Of a stretch of 36,406 bases of DNA, positions 8,212 to 14,477 are shown in pieces. The position numbers and the translations under genes are program-made. Below the pieces are notes generated by a model. It was given only the letters and a program-made list of their open reading frames with translations, was not told where the DNA came from and ran no database searches. Source of the stretch: an uncultured Rhizobiaceae group bacterium (GTDB taxonomy: Bacteria; Pseudomonadota; Alphaproteobacteria; Rhizobiales; Rhizobiaceae); assembly GCA_937951645.1 (NCBI GenBank), contig CALFBM010000083.1, positions 1-36,406 on the forward strand, given 5' to 3'. Within the stretch, counting starts at the first letter, position 1, and each line of letters begins with the position of its first letter.

Positions 8212-8239
8212 ATATAGTAAATTTATGATTTCATTGCAA
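8211..8239 (-). promoter_or_regulatory. Candidate coaBC promoter
   Basis: On the minus strand TTGCAA and TATATT are separated by exactly 17 bases, a near-consensus sigma-70 promoter. The predicted start is near 8204, giving a leader of about 22 nt before the coaBC ATG at 8181. Confidence 0.55.
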
Positions 8240-8430
8240 TCGTTCGATTTGCCTTGTATTAGTCTCATTTTTCATGTATTGCGTACGTACCCGATATTTT
8301 GCCGAACTACTGACTAGTCTTGCGCTCCTCTGAATTGAACTGCGCCTACCACGATTTCTTCCCAAAATTGACGACAACAGACACTTACGCTCAATTCCGA
8401 GCTTGAGGTCTCATTTGAAAGGTAATTACC

Positions 8431-8640
8431 GTGACTAATGGCACAGTAAAATTTTATAACGACCAAAAAGGTTTTGGTTTCATTCAACCTGAAGACGGCG
8501 GAACAGACGTATTCGTACATGCTACGGCGCTAGAGCGCGCAGGCATGTCAGGTCTTTCTGAAGGTCAAAAAGTTGCGTTCACAACTGCTGTTGATCAGCG
8601 TTCTGGCAAAACTGCAGTGGATACAATCCAGGCTGCGTAA
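8431..8640 (+). CDS. Cold-shock domain protein (CspA family)
   Basis: This 69-residue single-domain cold-shock protein is an RNA/ssDNA-binding chaperone. It has RNP1 (KGFGFIQPE, residues 12-20) and RNP2 (DVFVHATAL, 26-34). It starts at GTG: the only nearby ATG is out of frame, and AAAGG lies about 8 bases upstream. It is monocistronic, with a convincing intrinsic terminator 30 bp downstream. The 249-bp upstream gap leaves room for the long structured leader usual in csp genes, although I cannot identify a cold-box by eye. Confidence 0.93.
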   Translation: MTNGTVKFYNDQKGFGFIQPEDGGTDVFVHATALERAGMSGLSEGQKVAFTTAVDQRSGKTAVDTIQAA

Positions 8641-8669
8641 TTCTTCTTTTGAAGAATAAAAGTCTTATT

Positions 8670-8694
8670 AAGGGTGGCTTTGCTGCCCTTTTTT
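8670..8694 (+). terminator. Intrinsic terminator of the cold-shock gene
   Basis: AAGGGTGGC-TTT-GCTGCCCTT forms a 9-bp stem with two wobble pairs and a 3-nt loop, and the strand ends in a run of six T. A second small hairpin (TTCTTC/GAAGAA, 8641-8656) directly follows the stop codon. Confidence 0.88.
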
Positions 8695-8775
8695 ATTAGG
8701 TAATTTTTGTTTCCTTTCTTCAATTTTTCCCTCTCCTACAATTCAGCCCTTCGTGAAGAGGGTGTTTTAATGTAC

Positions 8776-8944
8776 CAGCCTCCTCCTTGTGGGGAGGCAC
8801 GTGATTGGCGCGGAACGCGGCAGAACGGGTGGGGGTAAGCAACTGTTGACAAAATTCAGAATTCCACTTCAAGTTCGTCACCTCCCACCGTTTCCCCCTG
8901 CGGCTAAGCCTTGGTTCAACTGCCTTCCCACAAGGAGGAGGCAG
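8776..8944. repeat. Imperfect palindromic intergenic element with 24-bp terminal inverted arms
   Basis: The left arm (8776-8799, containing GCCTCCTCCTTGTGGGGAGG) and the right arm (8921-8944, containing CCTTCCCACAAGGAGGAGG) are reverse complements with about three mismatches, flanking 121 bp of more GC-rich DNA. Inside, AACGGGTGGGGG and CTCCCACCGTT make a further imperfect pair. This looks like a dispersed palindromic or MITE-like repeat. It also explains the spurious 95-residue ORF (8720-9007). No second copy is visible in this window, and no target-site duplication is obvious. Confidence 0.65.
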
Positions 8945-9013
8945 GCATAAATCTGCATTCACTCGCCCATTACTGAACGGTGTTGTCAAACTCTTTTCCC
9001 AATTCAAACATGC

Positions 9014-9071
9014 GGAGTTCTCAGTGGAGAGCCTCTAATGTTTGTTTTTGTGGTTCTCAACTGAGAACTCC
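9014..9071. repeat. 12-bp inverted repeat with an alternative internal hairpin
   Basis: GGAGTTCTCAGT (9014-9025) and ACTGAGAACTCC (9060-9071) are perfect reverse complements. The right arm can instead pair locally, since GTTCTC (9053-9058) and GAGAAC (9063-9068) flank AACT. The two hairpins are mutually exclusive. Confidence 0.55.
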
Positions 9072-9073
9072 AC

Positions 9074-9166
9074 GTAGAGATTTTTAGAACCGCCTTACGG
9101 GATAAATCGCGCAGGATCGGCCTTCTAGGAGGGTCGCAGTCCGAAACGACAACCTTACCGCTCTAC
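9074..9166. other. Possible structured RNA element of unknown identity
   Basis: A 93-bp segment is closed by GTAGAG (9074-9079) and CTCTAC (9161-9166). Inside are short complementary pairs such as GTCG/CGAC around CAGTCCGAAA, and the segment is more GC-rich than the surrounding spacer. It follows directly after the 9014-9071 inverted repeat. I do not recognise it as tRNA, 6S, SRP RNA, RNase P RNA or tmRNA. The rest of the 8695-9300 gap shows no gene I can support. Confidence 0.25.
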
Positions 9167-9300
9167 TGTCTCTATCCTTGTTTAACTTCGGTGGCCAAAC
9201 TGAGTTTGTTGGATAGACGATAAGATGATTATGCGGGAAGTGGCAAAAGCGGGGATAAGTTTTTACTATATTTATTAAACTGAAAATTACAAAATGTAGT

Positions 9301-9663
9301 ATGGCCGTCTTATATGAGAAACTTAACCGATATCGTTTGCCGAAGAACGATTCTGGACATGCTAGGATTAATAGTTTCTGGAAAGTCAGTGAATCTCAAC
9401 TCCATAAAGCTGAAAAGGTGATGGCAATAAAAATTCCCTCCGAATTACGCCAGTTTAATTTCAATGTAGATAAAGTTGGAAGATGGTCAGATACTTATAT
9501 TAATCGTATCGTAGTGCCTTCAAGACTGCCCAATCTTTGGAATAAAACAGATTTAGATTTCAACTTTGATAAAACCCCAATAGCAGAAAGTTTCAACCAA
9601 TTCATGTTGAGGCTTTACGAAAATATAACCTTTTATTTGGATCATGTCGGTGTTTATGAATGA
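9301..9663 (+). CDS. Small SUKH/SMI1-KNR4-like protein (hypothetical)
   Basis: This 120-residue ORF has no clear Shine-Dalgarno and is A+T-richer than its neighbours. The segment SESQLHKAEKVMAIKIPSELRQF (about 30-52) resembles the start of the SUKH fold, in which an amphipathic helix is followed by a 'lgikLPxxlkxF' turn. The later ESFNQFMLRLYENI (about 98-111) resembles the 'aSFeeFlxrl' helix seen in the same family. SUKH proteins are often immunity proteins of polymorphic toxin systems, but no toxin gene is adjacent, so it would be an orphan. It could equally be an unrelated short gene or a decayed remnant. There is no signal peptide or membrane segment. Confidence 0.45.
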   Translation: MAVLYEKLNRYRLPKNDSGHARINSFWKVSESQLHKAEKVMAIKIPSELRQFNFNVDKVGRWSDTYINRIVVPSRLPNLWNKTDLDFNFDKTPIAESFNQFMLRLYENITFYLDHVGVYE

Positions 9664-9709
9664 CTACTTTTGCTCAGAAAAAGTAATCAACCACAATCTA
9701 CCTTACCCC

Positions 9710-10945
9710 TCAAAACCGCTTCACCAACCCGGTATTTGGGAAACAAGTCGGCTTCAAGCCATTTTTTTGTTGCCAGTCGCCAATTGAGCGTCTGGTTTTA
9801 AATCCTGCAAGCCCGTCTGCACCGCCTACGTCATAGCCTTTGGCGATGAGGGCTTCTTGCATGCGTTTGACTTCATGGCGTTTGATGCCGGAGACTTTTT
9901 GCCATCCTGCTTGAAATGGCTTGTTTGAAAATTGAATACGATCTGCAACATTACCAACAAAAAGTGCGTAGAGATCCGAATTATTATATTTCTTGATGAC
10001 GTAAAAATTTGGCGTTGCAATAAAAGCCGGACCTGAGCGTCCTGCAGGCATCAAGATCGCGCCATCTTTTTTCTGTTCGTTTGCAGGAAAAGCCTTGCCA
10101 GAAATTCGCGTTACCCCAGCTTTTGACCAATCAGAGATTCTACGCATTTGGTCAGGTCCTTCCAATGCGCAGGAAACTGAAGTTGGAATACTGGCTTCAA
10201 AACCCCAATCACGCCCCTTTTGCCAGCCGTATTTATTCAGATAATTCGCAATAGAGGCTAATGTGTCGCCAGTTGAACCCCATATATTACGCTTACCATC
10301 ACCGTCAAAATCCACGGCATATTCCAGATAAGAAGAGGGTAAAAATTGCGGTTGCCCCATGGCACCTGCCCATGAGCTTTTCATCTGCGATGGAGAAGCA
10401 TAACCTTTGTCTATGATAACAAGTGCAGCGAGTACTTCTTTGCGGAACAGCTCTTTGCGTGTCGACATAAACGCCTTGGTCGCCAGAACCTGAAAGGCAT
10501 TATGCGGAATACTGGCGCGACCAAAAGCAGATTCACGACCCCATATTGCAAGTAGAATTCGTCCAGGTACACCGTATTTTTTCTCAATACGTGCAAGTAA
10601 TCTCTTGTGCTTGCTGGCAAGTTTCTTGCCCGATGCAACAACCGAATTCATATTATTGGGGCTGAAATATCTTGCAGGTGATTTAAACTCCGACTGGGCT
10701 TGTGGTCTGGAGATTTTTGCTTTTGTACCGGGCGGCACCAGGTCAGGCAATTTCCAATTCAAGGTAACGCCTTTGAAAGCTGCGTCAAATTTACGTTTGG
10801 AAACACCACTACGTTTTGCTTCAGGCCAGAGGTCATTTTGTAGCCATGCTTGAAATTGGCCTTCAATCTTTGCAGTATTTTGAGCAAGAGAAGGCGTTGC
10901 AAAAATACTCAGGAAAAAACCAAGTGAGATAAGAAAACGATTCAT
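9710..10945 (-). CDS. Lytic murein transglycosylase, MltB family with peptidoglycan-binding domain
   Basis: This enzyme cleaves peptidoglycan glycan strands non-hydrolytically, forming 1,6-anhydromuramyl ends in the periplasm. The 411-residue protein has a signal peptide (MNRFLISLGFFLSIF, cleavage near SLAQ). An SLT_2 catalytic domain spans about 25-325, with catalytic Glu138 in AIWGRESAFGR and the conserved GAMGQPQFLPSSYL. A C-terminal PG_binding_1 domain covers about 345-405 (EVKRMQEALIAKGYDVGGADG). There is no lipobox, so it is a soluble periplasmic form rather than MltB's lipoprotein form. It lies 18 bp after the methyltransferase-like gene and may be the last gene of the polyketide synthase run. 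Confidence 0.92.
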   Translation of the reverse strand: MNRFLISLGFFLSIFATPSLAQNTAKIEGQFQAWLQNDLWPEAKRSGVSKRKFDAAFKGVTLNWKLPDLVPPGTKAKISRPQAQSEFKSPARYFSPNNMNSVVASGKKLASKHKRLLARIEKKYGVPGRILLAIWGRESAFGRASIPHNAFQVLATKAFMSTRKELFRKEVLAALVIIDKGYASPSQMKSSWAGAMGQPQFLPSSYLEYAVDFDGDGKRNIWGSTGDTLASIANYLNKYGWQKGRDWGFEASIPTSVSCALEGPDQMRRISDWSKAGVTRISGKAFPANEQKKDGAILMPAGRSGPAFIATPNFYVIKKYNNSDLYALFVGNVADRIQFSNKPFQAGWQKVSGIKRHEVKRMQEALIAKGYDVGGADGLAGFKTRRSIGDWQQKNGLKPTCFPNTGLVKRF

Positions 10946-10963
10946 AATGTGAATCTAGGCAAT

Positions 10964-11464
10964 CTATCTCAAATGTGCCAGTGCTTTTTCTTCTTCACGA
11001 ATACGAACAAAAAGCATTACTCCATTCAAAACAGAAAATACCAATGCCATTTCCCATAGACCAAGCACCATGGGCGCTACAAAAATCTCGGCAACAACCA
11101 GCATGTAATTTGGGTGTCGGAAATACTTAAAAGGCCCGGCAAGAATTAGAGGTTCATCCAGTACAATAATACGTGTCGTCCAGCGCTCACCAAGACTTGT
11201 TAAAATCCAAAGCCTAAACCCCTGTAGAACTGCAAAAATCAAAAGCCAATAATAATTTACCTGTTCAACATGACCTGCAAGAACCAATCCAAAAACCCAA
11301 AGGAAATGCAAGCTAACCATATATGGATAATGTAGCCGTCCATATTCTTTTGCACCTTTTGCAAGAAGTGCTGCTGTATTTTGCCTTGAAACAAAAAGCT
11401 CAGCCAGACGCTGGGTAATTACAAAAACCAGAAACATGATGGTTACAAGAGAAAGTTCCGGCAT
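10964..11464 (-). CDS. Isoprenylcysteine carboxyl methyltransferase-like membrane protein (BpsB/YpbQ-like)
   Basis: This 166-residue protein has four to five hydrophobic segments (VTIMFLVFVITQRLAELF; YMVSLHFLWVFGLVLAG; YWLLIFAVLQGFRLWIL; LVVAEIFVAPMVLGLWEMAL). It carries the ICMT-family signature GPFKYFRHPNYMLVVAE, the SAM-binding RHPNY...E motif. Bacteria lack prenylated-protein CaaX processing, and in Bacillus the homologue BpsB methylates alkylpyrones made by the neighbouring type III polyketide synthase BpsA. Here too the gene starts 5 bp after the type III synthase stop, so a tailoring O-methyltransferase role is a reasonable inference. Membrane location suits a lipidic product. Confidence 0.82.
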   Translation of the reverse strand: MPELSLVTIMFLVFVITQRLAELFVSRQNTAALLAKGAKEYGRLHYPYMVSLHFLWVFGLVLAGHVEQVNYYWLLIFAVLQGFRLWILTSLGERWTTRIIVLDEPLILAGPFKYFRHPNYMLVVAEIFVAPMVLGLWEMALVFSVLNGVMLFVRIREEEKALAHLR

Positions 11465-11469
11465 TAATC

Positions 11470-12513
11470 TTATCCAATCTGAATTGGCATGAAAGAAGCT
11501 GTAAATCCTGGCCCCAATGCACCCAGTAACATTTGCCCTTTTTTGCCCTGTTTAAGAACCTCTTTCAAGACAAACAACGCAGTTGGTGCAGACATATTTC
11601 CAAATTGCCGTAGTATATCGCGCTCAAAATCCAGCGCTCCCGGTTTTAGTTCAAGCGCGGTTTCAATTGCTTCAACCACTTTTGCACCTCCTGGATGGAA
11701 AATGTAACGTGAAATTTCATTTTGATTAAGGTCAGCCTTTTGGCAGGCTTGAGAGATTGTGCCAGCCATATGTTCTTCAGCAAAAGCTGGTATGGATCGG
11801 TCAAAAACAACACCAAGACCTGTATTGTCAACGTCCCAACCCATAATGCCAAGTGTATCAGGCCAAATATGTTCATTGCCTTGGCGCAGTATTATATCAC
11901 TATTCTGTTTGGTTGATATAACTGCTGCTGCTGCTCCATCACCAAAGAGAATGGTCGCAATAATATCTGCCTTTTGCAGCCTGTCAGAACGAAATGAAAG
12001 TGTGCAGGCCTCAATAATAACCAGCAGTACATTTGTGCCTGGAGCAGCACTTGCCAGGGATTGTGCAATACCAAGACCGGAAACGCCACCGGCACAACCA
12101 AGACCAAACACGGGAACGCGACGTATATCTGAACGAAAGCCCATTTCCTTGAAGGCTAATGCTTCAATGGTTGGTGTGGCAATGCCGGTAGAGGAAACAG
12201 TAACAATGCAATCAATCTCGTTTGCCTTGAGCTTTGATTCATTTAATGCCTTACGCGCAACCTTGATGAAAATATCAAATGCACCTTCAAGATAGAGCGT
12301 GTTTCTGTCTTGCCAGTTTTTGGGTTCCTGAAACCAGTCAATTGGCGCAAACGAATAACGTTTTTCAACGCCTGAACTTTTAAAGCTTGAAGACATGCGT
12401 TCAAATTGACTGTAGCGTGGCCCCAGTATTCGTCTTGCATTATCTTCAACCAGGGTTTGTGGCAGTTCGTATTCGGGAACAGCAGTTGAAAGGCCATTAA
12501 GATAAACTGTCAT
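11470..12513 (-). CDS. Type III polyketide synthase (chalcone/stilbene synthase family)
   Basis: This homodimeric condensing enzyme extends an acyl-CoA with malonyl-CoA and cyclises the product without an acyl carrier protein. The 347-residue protein has the thiolase fold and the complete Cys-His-Asn triad: Cys140 in VFGLGCAGGVSGL, His273 in FHPGGAKVVEAIE and Asn306 in FGNMSAPTALFVLK. LFGDGAAAAVIS and GALGPGFTASF are also typical. Substrate and product cannot be read; bacterial relatives next to an ICMT-like gene make long-chain alkylpyrones or alkylresorcinols. The 5-bp spacing to the methyltransferase-like gene implies co-translation. It lies 90 bp after an aldo/keto reductase gene on the same strand. 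Confidence 0.93.
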   Translation of the reverse strand: MTVYLNGLSTAVPEYELPQTLVEDNARRILGPRYSQFERMSSSFKSSGVEKRYSFAPIDWFQEPKNWQDRNTLYLEGAFDIFIKVARKALNESKLKANEIDCIVTVSSTGIATPTIEALAFKEMGFRSDIRRVPVFGLGCAGGVSGLGIAQSLASAAPGTNVLLVIIEACTLSFRSDRLQKADIIATILFGDGAAAAVISTKQNSDIILRQGNEHIWPDTLGIMGWDVDNTGLGVVFDRSIPAFAEEHMAGTISQACQKADLNQNEISRYIFHPGGAKVVEAIETALELKPGALDFERDILRQFGNMSAPTALFVLKEVLKQGKKGQMLLGALGPGFTASFMPIQIG

Positions 12514-12603
12514 GAAACATCCAATAACAATAGTTTATCAATAACTAGAGTTTTTCATCAATAAGCATAGTCACATTATGATAACGCGCCTTCACTAATT
12601 TGC

Positions 12604-13662
12604 TTAATATGGAATTGGATAATCTTTATAAACTGCCAAAATATCCGCCATGACTTCATCATTCAACTTTACATCAGCAGAACCAATTGCTGTTTTTAAT
12701 TGATCCATACTGGTTGCACCAAAAATGGCAGAAGTCATGAAGGGACGTGTCAGACACCAGCTTAGTGCCATTTGAGTCATGTCCAACCCATGCTTTGTTG
12801 CAACAGCTTTATATGCAGCAACACAAGCATGTGCTTTATCATTCCAGCGACCACCCAGATTGGCGCTTGAAACATCGGCGCGTGAACCCGTTGGGCGATC
12901 ATCGCCCTTGCTTTCAAGGTATTTGCCAGTTAGCAAACCACATGCCAGTGGAGAAAAGGACAAGAGGCCAACATCTTCATGATGGCAAAGCTCTGCCATG
13001 TCGAGATCAAAGTATCGGCACATAAGCGAATATTCATTTTGAACAGAGGCCATGCGTGGCAGGCTTTTTTCTTCTGCAATACGAAGCCAGTTTGCTGTTC
13101 CCCATGCGCTTTCATTGGAAAGACCAACAGATCTGATTTTGCCTGCTTTCACATGCTCATTTAATGCATTTAAAACTTCGTCCATATGCTCAAGTGTGTC
13201 AGCTGTATTTTGTTTTGTAGCATCAAACGTCCACGATTGGCGGAAAGCGTATGAGCCACGGTTTGGCCAATGTAATTGATAAAGATCAATGTAATCTGTT
13301 TGCATGGATTTGAGACTGGTTTCCAGGGCGGCGTTAATGGTATCGGGCGAAATAGGCGCACCATCACGAACATTTGCATATCCGGATCCTGAAACCTTGG
13401 TTGCAAGAATAGCATCACCTCGACGAGCCTTGTTATTGGCAACCCAGGAACCAATCACACGTTCCGTGTCGCCTTGGGTTTCCTTGGACAAAGGCGTGGT
13501 TGGATACATTTCGGCCGTGTCGATGAAATTAATGCCGTGATCAAGCGCATAATCAATTTGCTCATGCCCCTCTGCTTCGGTGTTTTGTGTTCCCCACGTC
13601 ATGGAGCCAAGACAAAGCTCACTGACCATAATGCCTGTACGGCCAAGTTCATTCATTTTCAT
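12604..13662 (-). CDS. Aldo/keto reductase, Tas-like
   Basis: This is an NADPH-dependent oxidoreductase with a TIM-barrel fold. The 352-residue protein has the tetrad Asp48 and Tyr53 (FIDTAEMYP), Lys89 (ILATKVSG) and His131 (YQLHWPNRG). Its length and the start NELGRTGIMVSELCLGSMTWGTQN match the E. coli Tas subgroup, whose natural substrate is unclear. It lies 40 bp downstream of the DUF6356 gene and 90 bp upstream of the type III polyketide synthase, all on the minus strand. It might therefore belong to the same transcript, but a generic detoxification role is equally likely. Confidence 0.9.
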   Translation of the reverse strand: MKMNELGRTGIMVSELCLGSMTWGTQNTEAEGHEQIDYALDHGINFIDTAEMYPTTPLSKETQGDTERVIGSWVANNKARRGDAILATKVSGSGYANVRDGAPISPDTINAALETSLKSMQTDYIDLYQLHWPNRGSYAFRQSWTFDATKQNTADTLEHMDEVLNALNEHVKAGKIRSVGLSNESAWGTANWLRIAEEKSLPRMASVQNEYSLMCRYFDLDMAELCHHEDVGLLSFSPLACGLLTGKYLESKGDDRPTGSRADVSSANLGGRWNDKAHACVAAYKAVATKHGLDMTQMALSWCLTRPFMTSAIFGATSMDQLKTAIGSADVKLNDEVMADILAVYKDYPIPY

Positions 13663-13702
13663 GATTATTTCCCAATTCGCGAATGCGTATCAGGAATATA
13701 TA

Positions 13703-13912
13703 TCAGCGATTTTGAATTTTTCCATAAAGCTCTTTGATTTTATTGCTTGCAGTCTTTTCACAAAGGCAAGGAATGACTGCATGAATAATTGCAGCGCTGG
13801 CTGCAACAAAAAGCCCCAATGCAAATTTTGATGCAAAGCGCATGTGCTCAAAATATCCTTCATCGACGGACGCCGGGTGCTCAAATAATATTTTATTCAT
13901 CACGGATTTCAT
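13703..13912 (-). CDS. DUF6356-like small membrane protein
   Basis: This 69-residue protein reads HPASVDEGYFEHMRFASKF followed by a single hydrophobic segment, ALGLFVAASAAIIHAVIPCLC (about 31-51), and a basic tail EKTASNKIKELYGK. The HP-x-SV-DE-x-Y-x-EH motif, the HAVIPCL membrane segment and the EKTAS tail fit what I recall of the DUF6356 family, small alphaproteobacterial proteins of unknown function. The start at 13912 is supported by AGGAG about 8 bases upstream. It is divergent from the Lrp-type regulator gene. An overlapping ORF in another frame (13690-13884) is a shadow. Confidence 0.75.
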   Translation of the reverse strand: MKSVMNKILFEHPASVDEGYFEHMRFASKFALGLFVAASAAIIHAVIPCLCEKTASNKIKELYGKIQNR

Positions 13913-13956
13913 GTTGGGTTCTCCTGTTTGAAGACAACATTACATCTTTACAAAAG

Positions 13957-13967
13957 GGAATAATTCC
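13957..13967. promoter_or_regulatory. Palindrome upstream of the Lrp-family gene
   Basis: GGAAT-A-ATTCC is an 11-bp dyad just ahead of the candidate -35 of the Lrp-family gene and inside the divergent region. It may be an autoregulatory site. Chance occurrence is possible. Confidence 0.25.
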
Positions 13968-13976
13968 GAAATTTTC

Positions 13977-14004
13977 TTGATCATGAGCAAATAATTGGTA
14001 CATT
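13977..14004 (+). promoter_or_regulatory. Candidate promoter giving a near-leaderless Lrp-family mRNA
   Basis: TTGATC and TACATT are separated by 16 bases. The expected start at about 14011-14012 is only 2-3 nt before the ATG at 14014, and no Shine-Dalgarno is visible, which is consistent with a leaderless transcript. Confidence 0.4.
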
Positions 14005-14013
14005 ATCCCATAT

Positions 14014-14475
14014 ATGAGTAATATTATAGATGAAATAGATCGTAAAATCCTGATAAAGCTTCAGATTGATGCCTCAATCAGCATTGAACAGCTTGCTGAT
14101 TCCATTAATCTTTCAAGAAATGCTTGTTGGCGACGGGTTAAGCGCCTGGAGAATGATGATGTGATTGGCAAGCGAATAGCTTTGGTTAATCCGGAAAGTG
14201 TCGATCTTGGGCTTGCTGTCTTTGTCATGATAAAAGCTTATGGTCATGATCCGGACTGGCTTGATAAATTCAAGAAAGCAGTTTCTCTAATGCCTGAAAT
14301 TATTGGTGCGCATCGTATGTCAGGTGATTTGGATTATGTCCTGCGGATACGTGTTAAAGATGTAAAAGCCTATGATGATTTTTATCAACGCCTGATTGCA
14401 AAAGTGCCTGTGGCGGATCTTTCAGCAAGCTTTGTAATGGAAGATATTAAGGACACAACCAGCTTGCCTGTTTAG
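14014..14475 (+). CDS. Lrp/AsnC-family transcriptional regulator
   Basis: This 153-residue protein has an N-terminal winged-helix domain (DEIDRKILIKLQIDASISIEQLADSINLSRNACWRRVKRLE, residues 6-47) and a C-terminal RAM/ligand domain (AVFVMIKAYGHD; GAHRMSGDLDYVLRIRVKDVKAYDDFY). Such regulators are feast/famine octamers that sense amino acids or related effectors. The target cannot be deduced; the divergent DUF6356 gene is one candidate. The RAM 'G-x-x-D-Y' effector motif is intact (SGDLDYVL). The gene is convergent with ubiB, the stops being 2 bp apart with no strong terminator between them. Confidence 0.93.
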   Translation: MSNIIDEIDRKILIKLQIDASISIEQLADSINLSRNACWRRVKRLENDDVIGKRIALVNPESVDLGLAVFVMIKAYGHDPDWLDKFKKAVSLMPEIIGAHRMSGDLDYVLRIRVKDVKAYDDFYQRLIAKVPVADLSASFVMEDIKDTTSLPV

Positions 14476-14477
14476 CC

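Noticed and set aside
8314-8520. 68-codon ORF antisense to the cold-shock gene
   Set aside because: It overlaps the csp start and leader, has no family resemblance, and is explained by the csp gene on the other strand.
8720-9007. 95-codon minus-strand ORF
   Set aside because: It runs through the palindromic repeat, resembles no protein family, and is rich in Pro/Arg/Cys residues typical of translated repeats.
9074-9166. Possible tRNA or tRNA-like cloverleaf
   Set aside because: The 93-nt size and closing stem are suggestive, but there is no T-loop TTCRA sequence, no D-loop GG and no anticodon arm that folds.
13690-13884. 64-codon minus-strand ORF overlapping the DUF6356 gene
   Set aside because: It is another frame of the same DNA; the 13703-13912 frame has the ribosome site and family motifs.
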